From NCBI GenBank assembly GCA_037179385.1, contig CM074195.1, positions 6,494,938 to 6,558,937 on the forward strand: 64,000 bases of DNA, given 5' to 3'. Below are positions 22,701-32,225 of this stretch, one piece after another. Under the pieces are notes generated by a model. The model did not search any database and was not told where the DNA came from. It was given only the letters and a program-made list of their open reading frames with translations. The DNA comes from Holothuria scabra. Taxonomy: Eukaryota; Echinodermata; Holothuroidea; Aspidochirotida; Holothuriidae. The number at the start of each line of letters is the position of its first letter. Position 1 is the first letter of the stretch. A program made the position numbers and the translations under genes.

Positions 22701-23312
22701 CCTGGGGTGGGATCTGGAATCGGACAAAAAGTCTCTCCCTAAACAAAGAGTTCCGTACGGCAATGTAAAGACATCTATAAGACATCGGCAGGACAAGATC
22801 CGACAGTTCAATGTACATTAAAAGTCATTTTGACGTCAGAAAGGATACTTCAATATTTTGAAATCCGCCATCTTTAAATTAGGAAAAAGATTGTTTCTTA
22901 TAGCGACGTCGGGCCAACCACCAATCAATACCCGACGTCAATCTGGCACTCATCGGACAAAAAGCAGGGTTGAACGCCAACATCAAGCATCGCCAAACAG
23001 CTTTTACCGGACATGAGGTGTCTGATTCATGCTGTTTGTCGATATGACGTCAATAAATAAGACGTACAAGTTTGATTTGTTTAATCCTGTGATGCAAAAA
23101 AAATATATTTACACAGGTTGTCGAATTTAAAGTACTTTCTAACCAAAGATTAGAAGATTGTTCCACTAAAACTTACAAAATCCGATCTGATATTTCAGTA
23201 GTGTAACTGGAGCTTACGGTGTAGCTCAATCAACCAGGTAACACTTACCAAGCGCCGTATGGAAGACGGTGAGATAAAAGCATAATAAAGTCACTAGCTC
23301 TATTGCAACCAT
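10522..23312 (-). CDS. Secreted fibrinogen-related domain protein (FREP/ficolin-like lectin)
   Basis: Joining five exons (23312-23249, 20059-19994, 16182-16010, 14435-14183, 10772-10522) with canonical GT/AG sites gives 807 nt, or 268 residues and a TAG stop. Every junction keeps frame. Residues 1-22 look like a signal peptide (hydrophobic core LVTLLCFYLTVF, likely cut after ALA). Residues 23-58 are a short Ser/Thr-rich linker. Residues ~60-268 are a fibrinogen-related domain: GVYTIQTSFGTFPVYCNF, then NGGGWTIIQRRVD across the exon 3/4 join, then WITYEAGFGDLNSNYWMGLD, LTDWDG, FASGNAGNSL, FSTIDSDHTNCA, GGGGWWYPTDCG, LPNGIYYPL and YSLKSIELRVR. Such proteins bind sugars or acetyl groups and often serve in invertebrate innate recognition; no collagen or coiled coil is present. 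Odd points are an extra Cys pair (142, 147) and a short segment between the DSD acidic residues and NCA. The family is certain; ligand and role are inferred. Confidence 0.9.
11220..11320 (+). repeat. Dispersed hairpin-module repeat fragment in FREP intron 4
   Basis: The stretch reads gtccgaaagactatctaaatgg, then the hairpin GCGCCAA-GATCAG-TTGGCGC (11244-11263), then gagcgtac, gaaaatttt and ggccggaaat. It is the same module as at 58350-58450 and the opposite strand of 3100-3270. No ends were defined. Confidence 0.55.
12305..12360. repeat. C-run flanked short repeat
   Basis: A run of 13 C followed by 8 A sits at about 12342-12363. It is probably the residue of one of the hAT-like MITEs with poly-C interiors, but no ends were recognised. 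Confidence 0.25.
13032..13422. repeat. Inverted repeat element in FREP intron 4
   Basis: The left arm begins gcacgaacttcctatatgca and continues tggacag. The right arm, read in reverse, gives gcaac-acggacttcctat followed by acatggacag. A second matching pair is 'cgatggccgccgtc' (left) against 'gatggccgtctgc' (right, reversed). Arms are about 110 bp with a ~150-bp centre. It looks like an old palindromic MITE. Confidence 0.5.
13565..14160. repeat. Tandem array, ~122-bp units, about five copies
   Basis: Units start near 13569, 13693, 13811, 13939 and 14065. Each has the pattern 'gatatt(g/c)caattgtagtgaattta', 'ttgtttggaatttta(t)gga', 'cagcacaattaatca', 'ggaaatgatatcc' and 'acttgcgtaaaataat'. 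Intervals are 118-128 bp. The array ends about 20 bp from the exon 4 donor at 14182. Units differ by many substitutions, so the array is not recent. Confidence 0.75.
14183..14435 (-). CDS. FREP exon 4: core of fibrinogen-related domain
   Basis: This is a 253-nt exon with acceptor tttaacag and donor gtaacc. It encodes residues 102-185: IIQRRVDNSTSFDRDW, GFGDLNSNYWMGLDKI, an unusual SICKSRNCELLV segment, LTDWDG, YNGFSVEGNNMFIFSF and the start of SGNAGNS. The donor lies about 20 bp from the edge of a ~122-bp tandem array in the following intron. Confidence 0.9.
15382..15561. mobile_element. Short MITE with TACACTGT ends, 180 bp
   Basis: The left end reads tacactgtgaaaatgtctgt, and the right end in reverse reads tacactgttaaaaatgtctg. 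Further inside, 'ttacagaa' with A-rich tracts matches 'tttacagaaaataaaataaag'. The two halves are nearly self-complementary. The terminal TA could be the target duplication of a Tc1/mariner-type element; that assignment is inferred. Confidence 0.6.
16010..16182 (-). CDS. FREP exon 3: start of fibrinogen-related domain
   Basis: This is a 173-nt exon with an acceptor reading ttgtcctaacag and a gtatgt donor. It carries residues 44-101: a linker, the first Cys of the domain (62), the ANGVYTI motif, FPVYCNF with Cys 91, and the NGGGWT motif at its 3' edge. Splitting GGGWT from the following I/V-QRR motif at an intron makes sense of both fragments. Confidence 0.88.
16374..16551. mobile_element. MITE family B (GAGGCTTT ends), copy 1
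   Basis: This segment matches the complete copy at 55098-55319. Shared blocks are tcatatgacgtcataatact (tcacatgacgtcataatact in the other copy), 'ggcagccacattggagta', 'taccacagtgc', 'gcgcagtgcgttc', 'gtgttttggcatgaa' and a right end 'ttgcaaagcctc'. The ends here are degraded. It lies in the FREP intron just upstream of exon 3. Confidence 0.65.
17139..17365. mobile_element. MITE family A (TAGACGAATCCG ends), copy 1
   Basis: The left end reads tatagacgaatccgaatagc, and the right end reads 'gaattcgtcta' in the reverse sense. The interior 'tggggtccatcagccttaa', 'gtctacgtgga', 'gtacaaccatccatgg' and 'aggtgatggaccccag' recurs at 21856-22090 and 34705-34960. A flanking TA suggests a TA-targeting superfamily. 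Confidence 0.7.
17683..18130. repeat. Cryptically simple GATGGT-rich tract
   Basis: For over 400 bp the sequence is dominated by GATG, GGTG and GACG words ('gatgatggcggctgctatag', 'gatgacgatgatgacgtc'). No strict unit is maintained. This looks like slippage-derived simple DNA, and the open frames across it are a by-product of the word bias. Confidence 0.6.
18535..19060 (+). mobile_element. LINE 3' end: C-terminal ORF2 fragment plus 3' UTR
   Basis: An 80-residue frame (about 18540-18793) contains RICDVCDGKVLGDEFHFIFQ followed by CPYF, then a RRRPTTVKLKEL block and LFKFCKVILNKF. The C-x2-C...GDEFHF-F-CP-F pattern is the usual tail downstream of the reverse transcriptase in many animal non-LTR elements. 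A ~260-bp tail follows, ending near 19055 in the short repeat gaaactgaaactgaaact, as LINE 3' ends often do. The rest of the element is missing, consistent with 5' truncation on insertion. Confidence 0.75.
19994..20059 (-). CDS. FREP exon 2: Ser/Thr-rich linker
   Basis: This is a 66-nt exon with a tttag acceptor and a gtacag donor. It encodes ASSKTTENSPTMSPSSTWFH plus ET, with the first codon split with exon 1. It completes an ALA|SS signal-cleavage motif and adds a hydroxyl-rich stretch that could be O-glycosylated. It was found only by splice phase and position, because it is too short to stand out alone. Confidence 0.7.
20210..20399. mobile_element. Palindromic MITE with TTACGAA motifs, 190 bp
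   Basis: The left end is ccagggctctatttcataaa and the reversed right end is ccaggattctattccatatt. 'ttacgaag' or 'cttcgtaa' occurs repeatedly in both orientations, so the element folds back on itself. No clear target duplication was seen. Confidence 0.55.
20702..20812. repeat. TG-rich microsatellite with shared leader
   Basis: The leader 'ttttggtttcgatgataaga' continuing gaaacc is followed by an interrupted (TG)n tract. Exactly the same leader and TG tract precede the minisatellite at 61.7 kb, so leader, microsatellite and 145-bp array belong to one repeat family. Confidence 0.75.
20818..21320. repeat. Minisatellite, ~145-bp units with DR1/DR4 motifs, copy 1
   Basis: About three and a half units are present. 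Each has 'gttaacacgatatctcaag', 'aggaaacttggatag', 'tttcatatttggtatgt', 'ggtccctattgtttttggc' and then 'gaggtcaaaggtcatctg' with 'gggtcac...ggggtcaaagtctg'. The GGTCA blocks recur at 20916, 21061 and 21207, a spacing of 145-146 bp. A second array of the same family is at 61.8-62.7 kb. Confidence 0.85.
21425..21715. mobile_element. Probable MITE rich in TTCACTC motifs
   Basis: The left end 'ctcttaaaataaattaactcc' is mirrored by the right end 'ggagttaaatttgctgttg' with ttcttaaagtg. In between, 'ttcactc', 'gagtgat' and 'actcca' words recur on both strands ('gtgattttcactccacacgg'). The edges are approximate. Confidence 0.45.
21856..22090. mobile_element. MITE family A, copy 2
   Basis: The left end reads tatagacgaatccgattagc. 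The interior matches the other two copies ('ccatcagccttaa', 'aggtgatagaccccag'). The right part 'gaccatcacttgctgtccgg' followed by att matches the reverse of the left end of copy 3 but loses the last ~8 bp of the terminal repeat. Confidence 0.7.
22132..22175. repeat. Short telomere-like CCCTAA run
   Basis: The sequence 'aaccctaacccctaacctaa' followed by 'tccctaaccctagc' contains several degenerate CCCTAA units. It is only ~35 bp and may be chance or an old interstitial telomeric scar. Confidence 0.35.
22269..22499. mobile_element. MITE with CACTCTAAAAA ends, ~230 bp
   Basis: Left 'cactctaaaaag' and right 'ttttttagagtg' are inverted repeats. The interior has repeated 'aacac-ttt' and 'aaacatgttt' words. 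No target duplication was clearly visible. Confidence 0.5.
23249..23312 (-). CDS. FREP exon 1: signal peptide
   Basis: The ATG is at 23312-23310. The exon encodes 21 residues (MVAIELVTLLCFYLTVFHTAL) and ends with a split codon before a GTAAGT donor. The charge and hydrophobic pattern is that of a cleaved signal peptide. The start is chosen because a hydrophobic leader follows at once and the donor fits the next exon in phase 1. Confidence 0.85.
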
Positions 23313-23342
23313 TGTGTTCCTTTCTTCCCTGTAAAAGCAACA

Positions 23343-23360
23343 AAAATTTATAAAAAGCTC
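23343..23360 (-). promoter_or_regulatory. Possible TATA box of the FREP gene
   Basis: On the minus strand the sequence gagctttttataaattttt lies about 35-45 nt upstream of the ATG. That would give a very short 5' UTR. The same stretch ends in 'ttgcttttacag', which could instead be a splice acceptor for an upstream noncoding exon. The sequence alone does not decide between these. Confidence 0.3.
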
Positions 23361-26042
23361 AAAACGCTTAATAGTATTGTGCTGCAAAATTTCAAAATAA
23401 TGTAAGTCATGTGCCTATAGGTTCATGTTACTATAATTGCAAACCAACTGCGTAAGCTGGTGTTATTTTGACACTTTTCCCAAAGAGTACTTTCACACAT
23501 AGGGATTTTAGTCAGAAAAGGGGCGAAAGTGGCCGGAATGCAGGGACGTGATAAAGCCTTCTGTTAAGAGCGGTTCATGAGAAAATTCGTCCCCTTGAAT
23601 CTGGACGTCATGACTTTGCCGATAACGTCTTGACTTGGTGGATAATTTACGATAGAAAACCGCAAGTAACAAATTGACCTTGAGATTTCTATCAGGTGTT
23701 CATAGCCCGAATGATGATTAGGGGTGTACGTCACTACTGAAATTGTCACGAAATAATGTAAGATCGTAATTATAAACATTTTCGATCATGTAGTACTTAT
23801 TTGGAATGCTTTTGCCCCAAATATCAATAAATTGAAAGATTTTCCAAGAAATTTTTAAATTTTATTCCCGCCTTTTCGTTTCATTTTCGTGCATAACTTT
23901 ACTAAATCTGGACCGATTTTCATGGTTCGAGATTCATTTGGTAACTGATGTAGCCACTGAAATCGATTCTAGTCACATTATACTTGGAAAAAAAACAAAT
24001 CAATCCGTAAGGATGTTTGAAGGTGGATGCCCTGTATCTTAAGGTTAACCTCAAAAATACGTCAGTTCACTGTTTGATTCGGAAATCGAGGTCAAAGTAT
24101 AACTGTTCACTGCTCAAGGAACGGGATTCTTTAATGTACCTAGAAAGTGCGCTGACAGACAATTTTGGGTTATCACGGGGACGACCGCCCCCTGACAATA
24201 CGGAAACTCCTCCACTATGCTTCCGTACATTATTGCAATAAAGCGATATATTACTTTGTTCAGTTTGCTAGATATGTAATTTCATGCAAGTCCAATCGTG
24301 ATTGCGTCTTGTCTTGAAGCGTATCTAGCTTAAGACTGCGGGGCATATCCGTAGGCTTTGACGTTGTATTTGGCGCTTAATTTGCACATTTTCTTCATTT
24401 GCCTTAGATTCTGCTCCAGGTACTGTGGGTATATGATTACCAATATACGGGTATGACGGCTTGGCTTCTCTCTGCTAGGGAGCTAGATCGTGCGCTCTTT
24501 AGAAGATGAAATAAGTTTCGAAGGAAATTAAAGTTGAACAACGTTTTTTAAAAAAAAAAAACACGCTCGCACGGTGTTATGGATCTAATCGCTATCGAAG
24601 GTTTAGATTCCAAAGGCGATGGAACATTAATTTCTTAAGCATACACTTGGTGGACCATACACTTAACATGAAAATAGACTAAGTGTTCACACTCATCTTC
24701 AATAATATCCAATTATGCTTGTAAGAAACAGACCTTGAATGCAAACACATTTTAATGATTTCCTTTTATTAAATACATTCATTTTAAATTTGTTATTAAT
24801 TTGAGTTTACACAAAAACTCAGTAAGACTGTTTTAATAATACGTATAAATGTAATATTGTTTCTTCGCCTGGATTTTCTTTCAAGAAAAACAAGATTGGG
24901 TAAAGTGATTACTAGTTAGAAATACTGGATGCGTGGGTGGATCCATTTTTCCTCATACTCTGGTACTGAGATTTGTCAACCTTGAAAACACTCAGTCTGG
25001 TTTCAGTTTGAAAACATTTATTAAATATTCTTTAAATTATTTGCAAATTTTCGTGACTTACCGTCGTAAGTTGGCCTACACAATAAAGTTACTGATGAAA
25101 TGCATTGATTTTCACAAACAAAAAATGTTGAAGAATTTTCTTGACGGACTAGGCGTAATCTGCACAGACACAATAGAAGAAACACATTAACGTGAAACGT
25201 TTGGACAGCTTAATGCTTGGAAAATATCCTGATTATCGCTTTCCGTGCTAAGTATCCAGTTCATAGACACTGGAGCACGTGTTTCGAGTTTTCAATCACT
25301 GTGACACACGCACTTTTGCCAAATGATTTTCTTCGAGAAATGCTTTGACGTGTTGTTGTATGGCATTGCTTCCCTACTCTTTGTAGCAAATTACTTCTTG
25401 GTGTTCTGCGTAAGTATATCTGCACTCCTTACACTCGATAAAACCAAATTGTACTTTAAAGCCGAACCGAACGTCTGATCTATATCTGTCATGCACGACA
25501 AATGTCTTCCACCTTTTGACATTGTGGTTTCACGGGTGACGTTTCGCTTATTTCCCAATCAATTTGACAAAAGTATGACCAGCCCGATATCGAGGGAGAA
25601 ATGTGTAAATGATGCAACTATTATTTGATTTCAAGGACTCTGAAGGATAATTTTGATATTGTACATGCAGCGTTTTTATCATACAGCGTTCATTTATTTC
25701 CAATTTTAAACCTTAATAAAACTGTAGCTACCATTCTACTCCGCTATTCTGATTCGAGCTAAAAATGTAATATTTTTCTGCCAGTGAAATCCACCAGCTT
25801 ATTCACCGATCACTTTATTCACTGACTTATTGTGGTAGTTATTGATTCATTCACATAACGGTTCCATGCAAGTTGTAATGAAACTACCGAACAGTTTATA
25901 AAAATTTAAGCTTTACACATCTCTTGGCAACATCACTCGAGTCTGGTACTTTTAATTACAGGTGATATAAACTAGTGGCTTACTTAATGTGGAGGCTTAC
26001 AAGTCAATGACGATTTGTTCCTAATTCAATGTAGCTGTTCTC
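23361..26042. other. Spacer without a recognised gene
   Basis: This is AT-rich sequence upstream of the FREP gene. No exon, RNA gene or bounded mobile element was recognised. An 85-residue open frame at 24933-25190 resembles nothing known to me and has no supporting signals. Confidence 0.4.
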
Positions 26043-26351
26043 TTAAAGGCGTCAACTTTTCCCCCAAACTGAAATTTTTTGAAGCAGTCCACAAATATTC
26101 TGAATTGGCGCAGCTCTTTCATTGACAGAAGTTCAAATACTGGAGGATAGCCTACTGTGGCTCATGCTACACAACATATACTGTAGAGAGAGAGTGTTTT
26201 GATTACAAATTGGGGTCTTGTATACTGACCATAAAGTAATGCACAGAGGTTATGTCGATCTGGATGCGTTTTAGACGGTTGTGGGAGCGGCCAACGTAAG
26301 TAGGTTATAGGAGAATTGAAACTGTTTGGGGTGAAAGCATTATGCCTTTAA
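26043..26351. mobile_element. MITE family C (TTAAAGGC ends), copy 1
   Basis: The left end is ttaaaggcgtcaacttttcc and the right end is 'gcattatgcctttaa'. Internal landmarks shared with three other copies are 'ttggcgcagctctttcattgac', 'gatctggatgcgttttagac', 'gggagcggccaacgtaagtagg' and 'actgtttggggtga'. Other copies are at 32690-32935, 37888-38172 and 42881-43179. Confidence 0.65.
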
Positions 26352-28539
26352 CATGAATTGGTAGGTTCAGTGGCGTCGAAGGGAGACATGTGCCCCAATC
26401 ATATTTTGACCGAAAATATATATTTACTCGAAAACCATGCGATTTTTATTGGTAGGGTGTAGGTGAGTTGTAAATAAACAGGACAAATTAATTGAGATTG
26501 GGAGAAACTTCCATTTCCGGTGATTTGGGACAGGAGGATTACAGATTATCTACAGACTACTATTTACAAATTATAGATTACAAATGTTAAATGTGTCCAG
26601 GGAGAAAAATGGTAAATCAATCCGGTCTCACGTTTGTTAGAGAGCAATACATGCCTTAAAGTAATGAATGACTCTTTTCACAACTTTTTAGGATATGACT
26701 CATAGAAACAGTCTGATTAAGGCAAAAAACATTGCAATGATATGCAGCAAGACACCCTTACAGGCCGAAAATTTGCAAAGGGGAAAGGAGATCCCCCCAC
26801 ACCCCTCCCCATACAGGCACTTCCCCGGATATCTATCCATGTTTTTCCTTTCTAGAAAATAAATATGGTAACCCCTTTTCCCTAGTAGCCAAGGCCCTCG
26901 TGCCCAAGCGAATTATGAAAGGATGCTACTTGGCTATACGTAGGCTATAACCCATACATATACATAAGAAAAGGTTACCGTGCAAAAATGACTTCAGGTC
27001 ATGTTAACTATTGTACCAGATTGCATTTGAATGCACTTAAATTTTCAAAACGTCTCAAAGAGGACGGGGATCTTAAATCTAATAAGGTACCCTGTTGGAT
27101 CCCATGGTGCACAATTCTTGATGGAGATCTAGAATTTTGATTCCGAATCCCTCGGAAGCTCTGAGGTATTAGCATATCTTTGGGTAGCAAATTGAAAGTC
27201 AAGGGGGCATATTTTTCTTTAGCAGATGTAGTCCAGATGGGGCCCCTGCTCTTCTAAAACATATCCTGTTGAAATCCATTGTGGCTTCCATTGGGGGAGC
27301 CTCGGCGTGGCTCCAGGGGAACAACCCGGAAGCTGTAAGATTTTAGCATATCCCTGGATGAAAGTTTAACTCTAAGGATAGGTAGGCTATACTTGGTTCA
27401 GGGTTGGAGGAATCTGCGGAGAAAAGACTCTTCAAGCAAATGCCCCTAACACCCTTTGTATCCTCACTGCTTTTATTGGCAGTAGACTGTTTAGACAAAT
27501 AAATTACGGCCTAACCCAAACTGTACATTTATTAAGTAAGAATTTTAATATTGTGGTTTTTAGGGGCTGGAGAATTTCAAGATTGCGGGGGAGGGGGCTT
27601 GGGGACTTTTCGAGAGCAGTAATCAGTGGTTGTCATTGTCAGTATATAAGTTAGGATGGCAATCCTGAAACTGGAAAAACTGTAAATGACACGGAAGGTA
27701 GCTGTAGGGGAAGGGAAAGCACATTTTTGATGCGAACATTTCCCTGTGACTTTCCAGTTGGGCACCATCCGGTTTTTAAAACTTAACTTGACAGTTAAAG
27801 CTGGATGAATTCATTCACTCATTCATATTCATTCGTTCATTGATTCATTTATTCATACAGGCCTAGGTCTGTATATATGCATGGTGCTTATTGTGTAGTA
27901 CACGTTATTTAAGGGAAATCTGGGAAGTTATGAGAAAGCGATTTCGCAACGAAACTGAAACAAATAAAATCCATATCGATTTTAGGCTGAGAGAGCGCTT
28001 TACGACAAATAAGTGCAAATTATCAATTCACTCGACGGTGTGAGCTCTCCGGTCTTTTGATGGTATTATAGAGTTTTACTTTTATGCGACATCGTATTCA
28101 GTAAGGAAGATCTTCATATTTATTTTTCAATCGATGTTACATTATTTATGATTTTTTTCATCCACTTCAACCAAGTTCGTAACAAATTAACGCTCTTCAA
28201 CACTGTGAAACACAACCAGACGAGCGAATTTATTTGTAAACTGATTCACTGCCATCACGTACGGTTGCATGTATGACTGTCACGGTACGCTTTTGGTAAT
28301 GTGGCATAGAGCAAAAGTAGGTCGCATATGGAGCAATGAAGCTTTCGTGGTTTGAGTGTTTTGGCAATATCCTGCTGGTTAAGTTAAGTTTCATCTAGGC
28401 AATAGGCTGATCATTAAAGGAACCAGATTTGATCTGTTTTTTATCAGGCTATATGTGCCACCTGAGATGGAACCGATGAATAACCAGTAGGTTATTCCAA
28501 TTGTCGTCGCTTAGAGTCCGAAACGTAACCGCACTTGGT
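26352..28539. other. Spacer without a recognised gene
   Basis: I see no exons or bounded elements here. The only simple-sequence feature is an (ATTC)n-like stretch at 27807-27858. A GC-richer stretch near 27230-27330 has no recognised content. Confidence 0.4.
27807..27858. repeat. ATTC microsatellite
   Basis: An interrupted tetranucleotide run: 'gaattcattcactcattcat', then 'attcattcgttcattgattc' and 'atttattcat'. Confidence 0.75.
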
Positions 28540-28830
28540 CAATTAAAAGGGAAATAAAAGCATACTGTAAGTTCAATTTTCAAGCAGGAAGCAAGTAGTG
28601 AAACTTCCATTGGTCCAAATCGGACATGTATTTCTGCAGATATCAGTAAATGAAGTCACTACATTTGTGTTCCAAAGGGCAGTAGAGGTTACGTCACTTC
28701 CTCACATTGACAAAGAAATTCTTTTTTCACTTTGCTTTTTAGACTGATGTGCTGACCTCGAACTCCCTGTGTTCGTAAAGTTCTCGAGCATGCTACTTAT
28801 GCAAACACATTTCGACGAAGGGATTGTTGA
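28540..28830. repeat. Dispersed repeat, inverted relative to 8170-8480
   Basis: It shares, in reverse, 'tccaaatcggacatgt', 'atttgtgttccaaag' and 'cctcacattgacaaag' with the 8.2-8.5 kb region. Beyond that no structure was recognised. Confidence 0.5.
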
Positions 28831-28950
28831 GGGGAAAATTGGTGGTAAATTTTAAAGAAAAACAAAAGGCTGTGCATTATTATGAGGATATGATATCATA
28901 TGTGCTTGCTTCAAGTTCACTTTTTGTTGAAAATGTGACAACCACTTATC

Positions 28951-30583
28951 CAGGGGCGTAGCTAGGGTTTGTGGCGCCCGGGACGAGAAACGATATTGGC
29001 GCCCTACCCCTATCTTCGGGGGTATCTTATGAATACTTACACCACTCAAGATCTTAAATAGAACAAATGTTTAAGTCTGACCCAAAGGACCTCAATATGA
29101 TTGCATTATTCATATTTAAATCCACAGACACAATGTTTTGATGAACTTGAATTATTTACTTTACTTGGTTTATTTACTTAAATGACGGTGAGCTATAACA
29201 CAGTGATTACAGGTTCTCTGGTTTTCTGTGTAGAAATTCTCTGGCTTTCTAATAAAATACTCAGTAAGTCTGTAGGATGTATGGTTAGCCAGCGAGAATT
29301 CTCGCAAAAATGGATGGATTGTTGCCGATTTATGCGTTCATTTGTCCCTTCTCTATAGATTGACATTTAGTTGTGTTAATATCACTAAATTATTTTATTA
29401 AAAGATGACAGTGCTATATCAATGCAAATGGTAGGTTCAATGTTTTTTAAGCGATCTCGATTTGGCGCCCCCAAGAGGTGGCGCCCGGGGCAACTTGCCC
29501 CCCCCCCCCCCTTGCCTCCTTGCCGGCGGGAGAATGCTCAAAATAATGATTGCTTTGTTTTTAGTTTTGAGCCCGGGAAATGCCATTTTCTGCTGTCTGG
29601 AGGTTTTCAATTTTTCAAAAATTTCTGTACTCTGCACTTTGATAGTCTTACGGGTAGAATAACATTTTTCGGACAAAAAATACAATTCCTCCCATTCCCA
29701 GACTGAAACGCTACCGTACGTTTGTGTCAATGTAAAAAATATAAAACTTCCAGTATATCAGAAGCCAAAATTTTCCCCCCGAAAAATTTTCCAATATGTT
29801 CCGAGGGCCTTAATCTGCATGATGATATTATTATAGGTAATCCCAATAAAACTACAGATCACACCCTACTTGAATTTTCATATGAGAGATCCTTTCATAA
29901 ACCCCCAAATCTGTCCTAAAATTACATCTTTTTTCCAATATAAGCTTCAAATTGTTAAAAGTGGCATAATTTTCTAATTTCGATGAATACTGCGTAAAAT
30001 AAATAACCAAAGCCAACTCTGTTTATCACCCAACATTCTACCTAATTTTGCTCTTGAAAGCCATGTCATGATAAAACCCCCAAATTACGTTATAAACGTA
30101 CCAAAAAACAGATTTTCTTACATTAAATTCCAAAATTTCTCAAATAAACGGATAAAATAAGCTTTAAATTTTCAAACCTTTGTTCAAAAAAGGCAAACAT
30201 TTTTCGGGCAAACTTTGAGTGTCGTAATGAAGCCTTAGTACGTTGGCCTAGAACGATTAAATGCGTAACCCCAAATGATTTTCAGTTGTCGCCTATATAA
30301 CGTTTTTTTATTTTGACCATGTTAAGTGCAGATTCTTAAATAAACATCCCAAATTTTTAATGGTCCTCACAAAAGCCAACCTTCTTTCAAAATTTTTAAA
30401 TTTTGTCTTCAAAATAAACTCAAGATTTTTAAGTATTTGTTGAAGAGAAAACCAAAAATTTTTCCCGTGCTACGCGCGTTTCAAAATCTACTAAGTTGCG
30501 CCACACCGAGACTAATTCAAAGCCTTTTTTCGGGGCCTTGAAATGCTGGCCCCCCTGTCGGGGAAATCCTGGCGCCACCCCTG
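28951..30583. mobile_element. hAT-like repeat block, composite
   Basis: The left boundary is CAGGGGCGTAGCTAGG and the right boundary is CCTGGCGCCACCCCTG, an imperfect inverted pair. An internal join at about 29464-29515 ('ggtggcgcccggggcaactt' then a C run) looks like another element end. The segment after it carries the 'aaatgccattttctgctgtc' module without its hairpin. No 8-bp target duplication matches across the outer ends, so this may be two elements of one family side by side. Confidence 0.4.
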
Positions 30584-31500
30584 TTTTAAATTACATTGCC
30601 CAGGCTTTGAAGTACAATCTACAAGCACTCGTTAGTTTCAGCAATTTGCAATTTAATTTGTAATTCAATATTAATGACAAAATTGCACAAAGATATGATG
30701 AAATGTACTCACTACGATTGGAAGAAATGTATAAGAAACTGTGAAGACTAACCAATGAAATGAGTTTGTATGCGCATGCATTTACATAAACAATTTTCTT
30801 ACTTGCAAATTTTGATTTTTTTTTATGAATAAAACTTTTAAACATACACCAACTTCACAGGCGAAAATCCTTTCTCACATTGTGATGGTAACCAGGCAAT
30901 GCATCGCGTACCGACTTCATATTATAGTTCAAGTTTTATCGAACATTACATGATCCCATGTGTTGAAATTTCCGCTTAGCTCAGCACAAATCAAGTGTGA
31001 AGCCCTCTCCCTCCCCCGCAGCCTCTCTAATCTAACAGATTCTTACTACTGACTACACTGAGGAAGACCCGCATCACTTTTCCATATGTTAAAAATTTAA
31101 TTTTGTCAAATTAGGTGGAGACACCATCGGGACATTGCCCCTTCCTTGATCAGCCTGAATCTTTGCACCCTCTTTTCCTAGATGCCCACAGCGTTTGAAA
31201 AAAACTATACTTTTCTTGTGACCGTTGTTTTTCTCCAGCGATACGCTAAAACCTCAAGGTTTCCGAGGATGATTTCGTGTCGCTTGAACCCTTAAAGGGG
31301 TTCAGCTCCATTTAATACAACAGGATCCATTGGGTGGCCCCTTAGTCCCCTTCTGCTATGGAAAATACACCTACCATGAGACGTAATTTTGTCATCTTGC
31401 TTCCAATTTCACCTCAAAAGATCACTTCCCACGATCTGACGATTACTGTTCTAAAGAACTTCTCCACCCCCTCAATTCTCTTTCCCTAAATAAGGAGAGC

Positions 31501-31731
31501 CTACATAAAATGTGTTCTCTGTCCATGTCTTCCACAAAAATAGTCAATCTCACGGAATCTCTTTCCCCATCGTGGCTGTAATGCCTCTTCGGGGTGTAGT
31601 AGTTCTAGCTCCTGGCGATACCGATAGAGAGCTCGCATGATTCTTGAAAATAAAGAAGCCAATGCAATCGAAATATACAGAATTGACCAAGATAGCTTCA
31701 CAATGATAGTAATAGCTAATCGCGCTTTCAT
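31501..31731 (-). CDS. Unrecognised small ORF with one possible membrane helix
   Basis: A 76-codon frame begins MKARLAITIIVKLSWSILYI, continues with a hydrophobic stretch to about residue 30 and then a charged tail with ALYRYRQELELLHPEEALQP and a C-terminal RFREIDYFCGRHGQ. This looks like a single-pass membrane or anchored protein. The composition is more protein-like than other open frames in the spacer. I recognise no family. There is no proof of transcription and it may be chance. It could also be one exon of a larger gene. Confidence 0.25.
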   Translation of the reverse strand: MKARLAITIIVKLSWSILYISIALASLFSRIMRALYRYRQELELLHPEEALQPRWGKRFREIDYFCGRHGQRTHFM

Positions 31732-32065
31732 TCATTTTTGTAATGAACATTTCAACAAACTTTACATGCATGTGTTAACTAATATCCTAAAGAGTAAATA
31801 CCGGTTCGTTGTAGAGCAATCCATCCACAACCCATTGTGGATATGCTGCTTTTTTGAATAACAACTTCACTTACCGCTCGGGCTCAAATCGAAAAATTAA
31901 ACTTTTGGATATCCCTAAATTCCATCTCGTCACATGACTTGCATTCCGAGATTTCGTGAGAGCGTGCTGTGAAAGAGTGAACTCCGTCTGCGGTTATATG
32001 GTCAATGTACAATCATGATGACGTAAAATCGCCAACCGGGTGTTTTGTCTATAGTAGCAGATATC

Positions 32066-32225
32066 TGTTATAGAATTTAAGATATCTAAGTATCATTTCA
32101 AGATATCTAAAATAAAATTCAAGATGTCTTAAAATTTAATTCCATATATCTGAAATAAAATTAGAAATACATAAAATTGAATTCAAGAAATCTAAAATTG
32201 AATTAGTGATATGTGAATTAGAAAT
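32066..32225. repeat. AT-rich minisatellite, ~28-30-bp units
   Basis: The motif 'aattcaagatatctaaaata' is repeated with changes about five times, for instance 'ttcaagatatctaaaataaa', 'attcaagatgtcttaaaatt' and 'attcaagaaatctaaaattg'. Purely noncoding. Confidence 0.65.

Noticed and set aside
28951..30583. A single clean hAT element
   Set aside because: The outer ends resemble each other, but the flanking 8 bp do not match and an internal element end is visible, so a composite is more likely.
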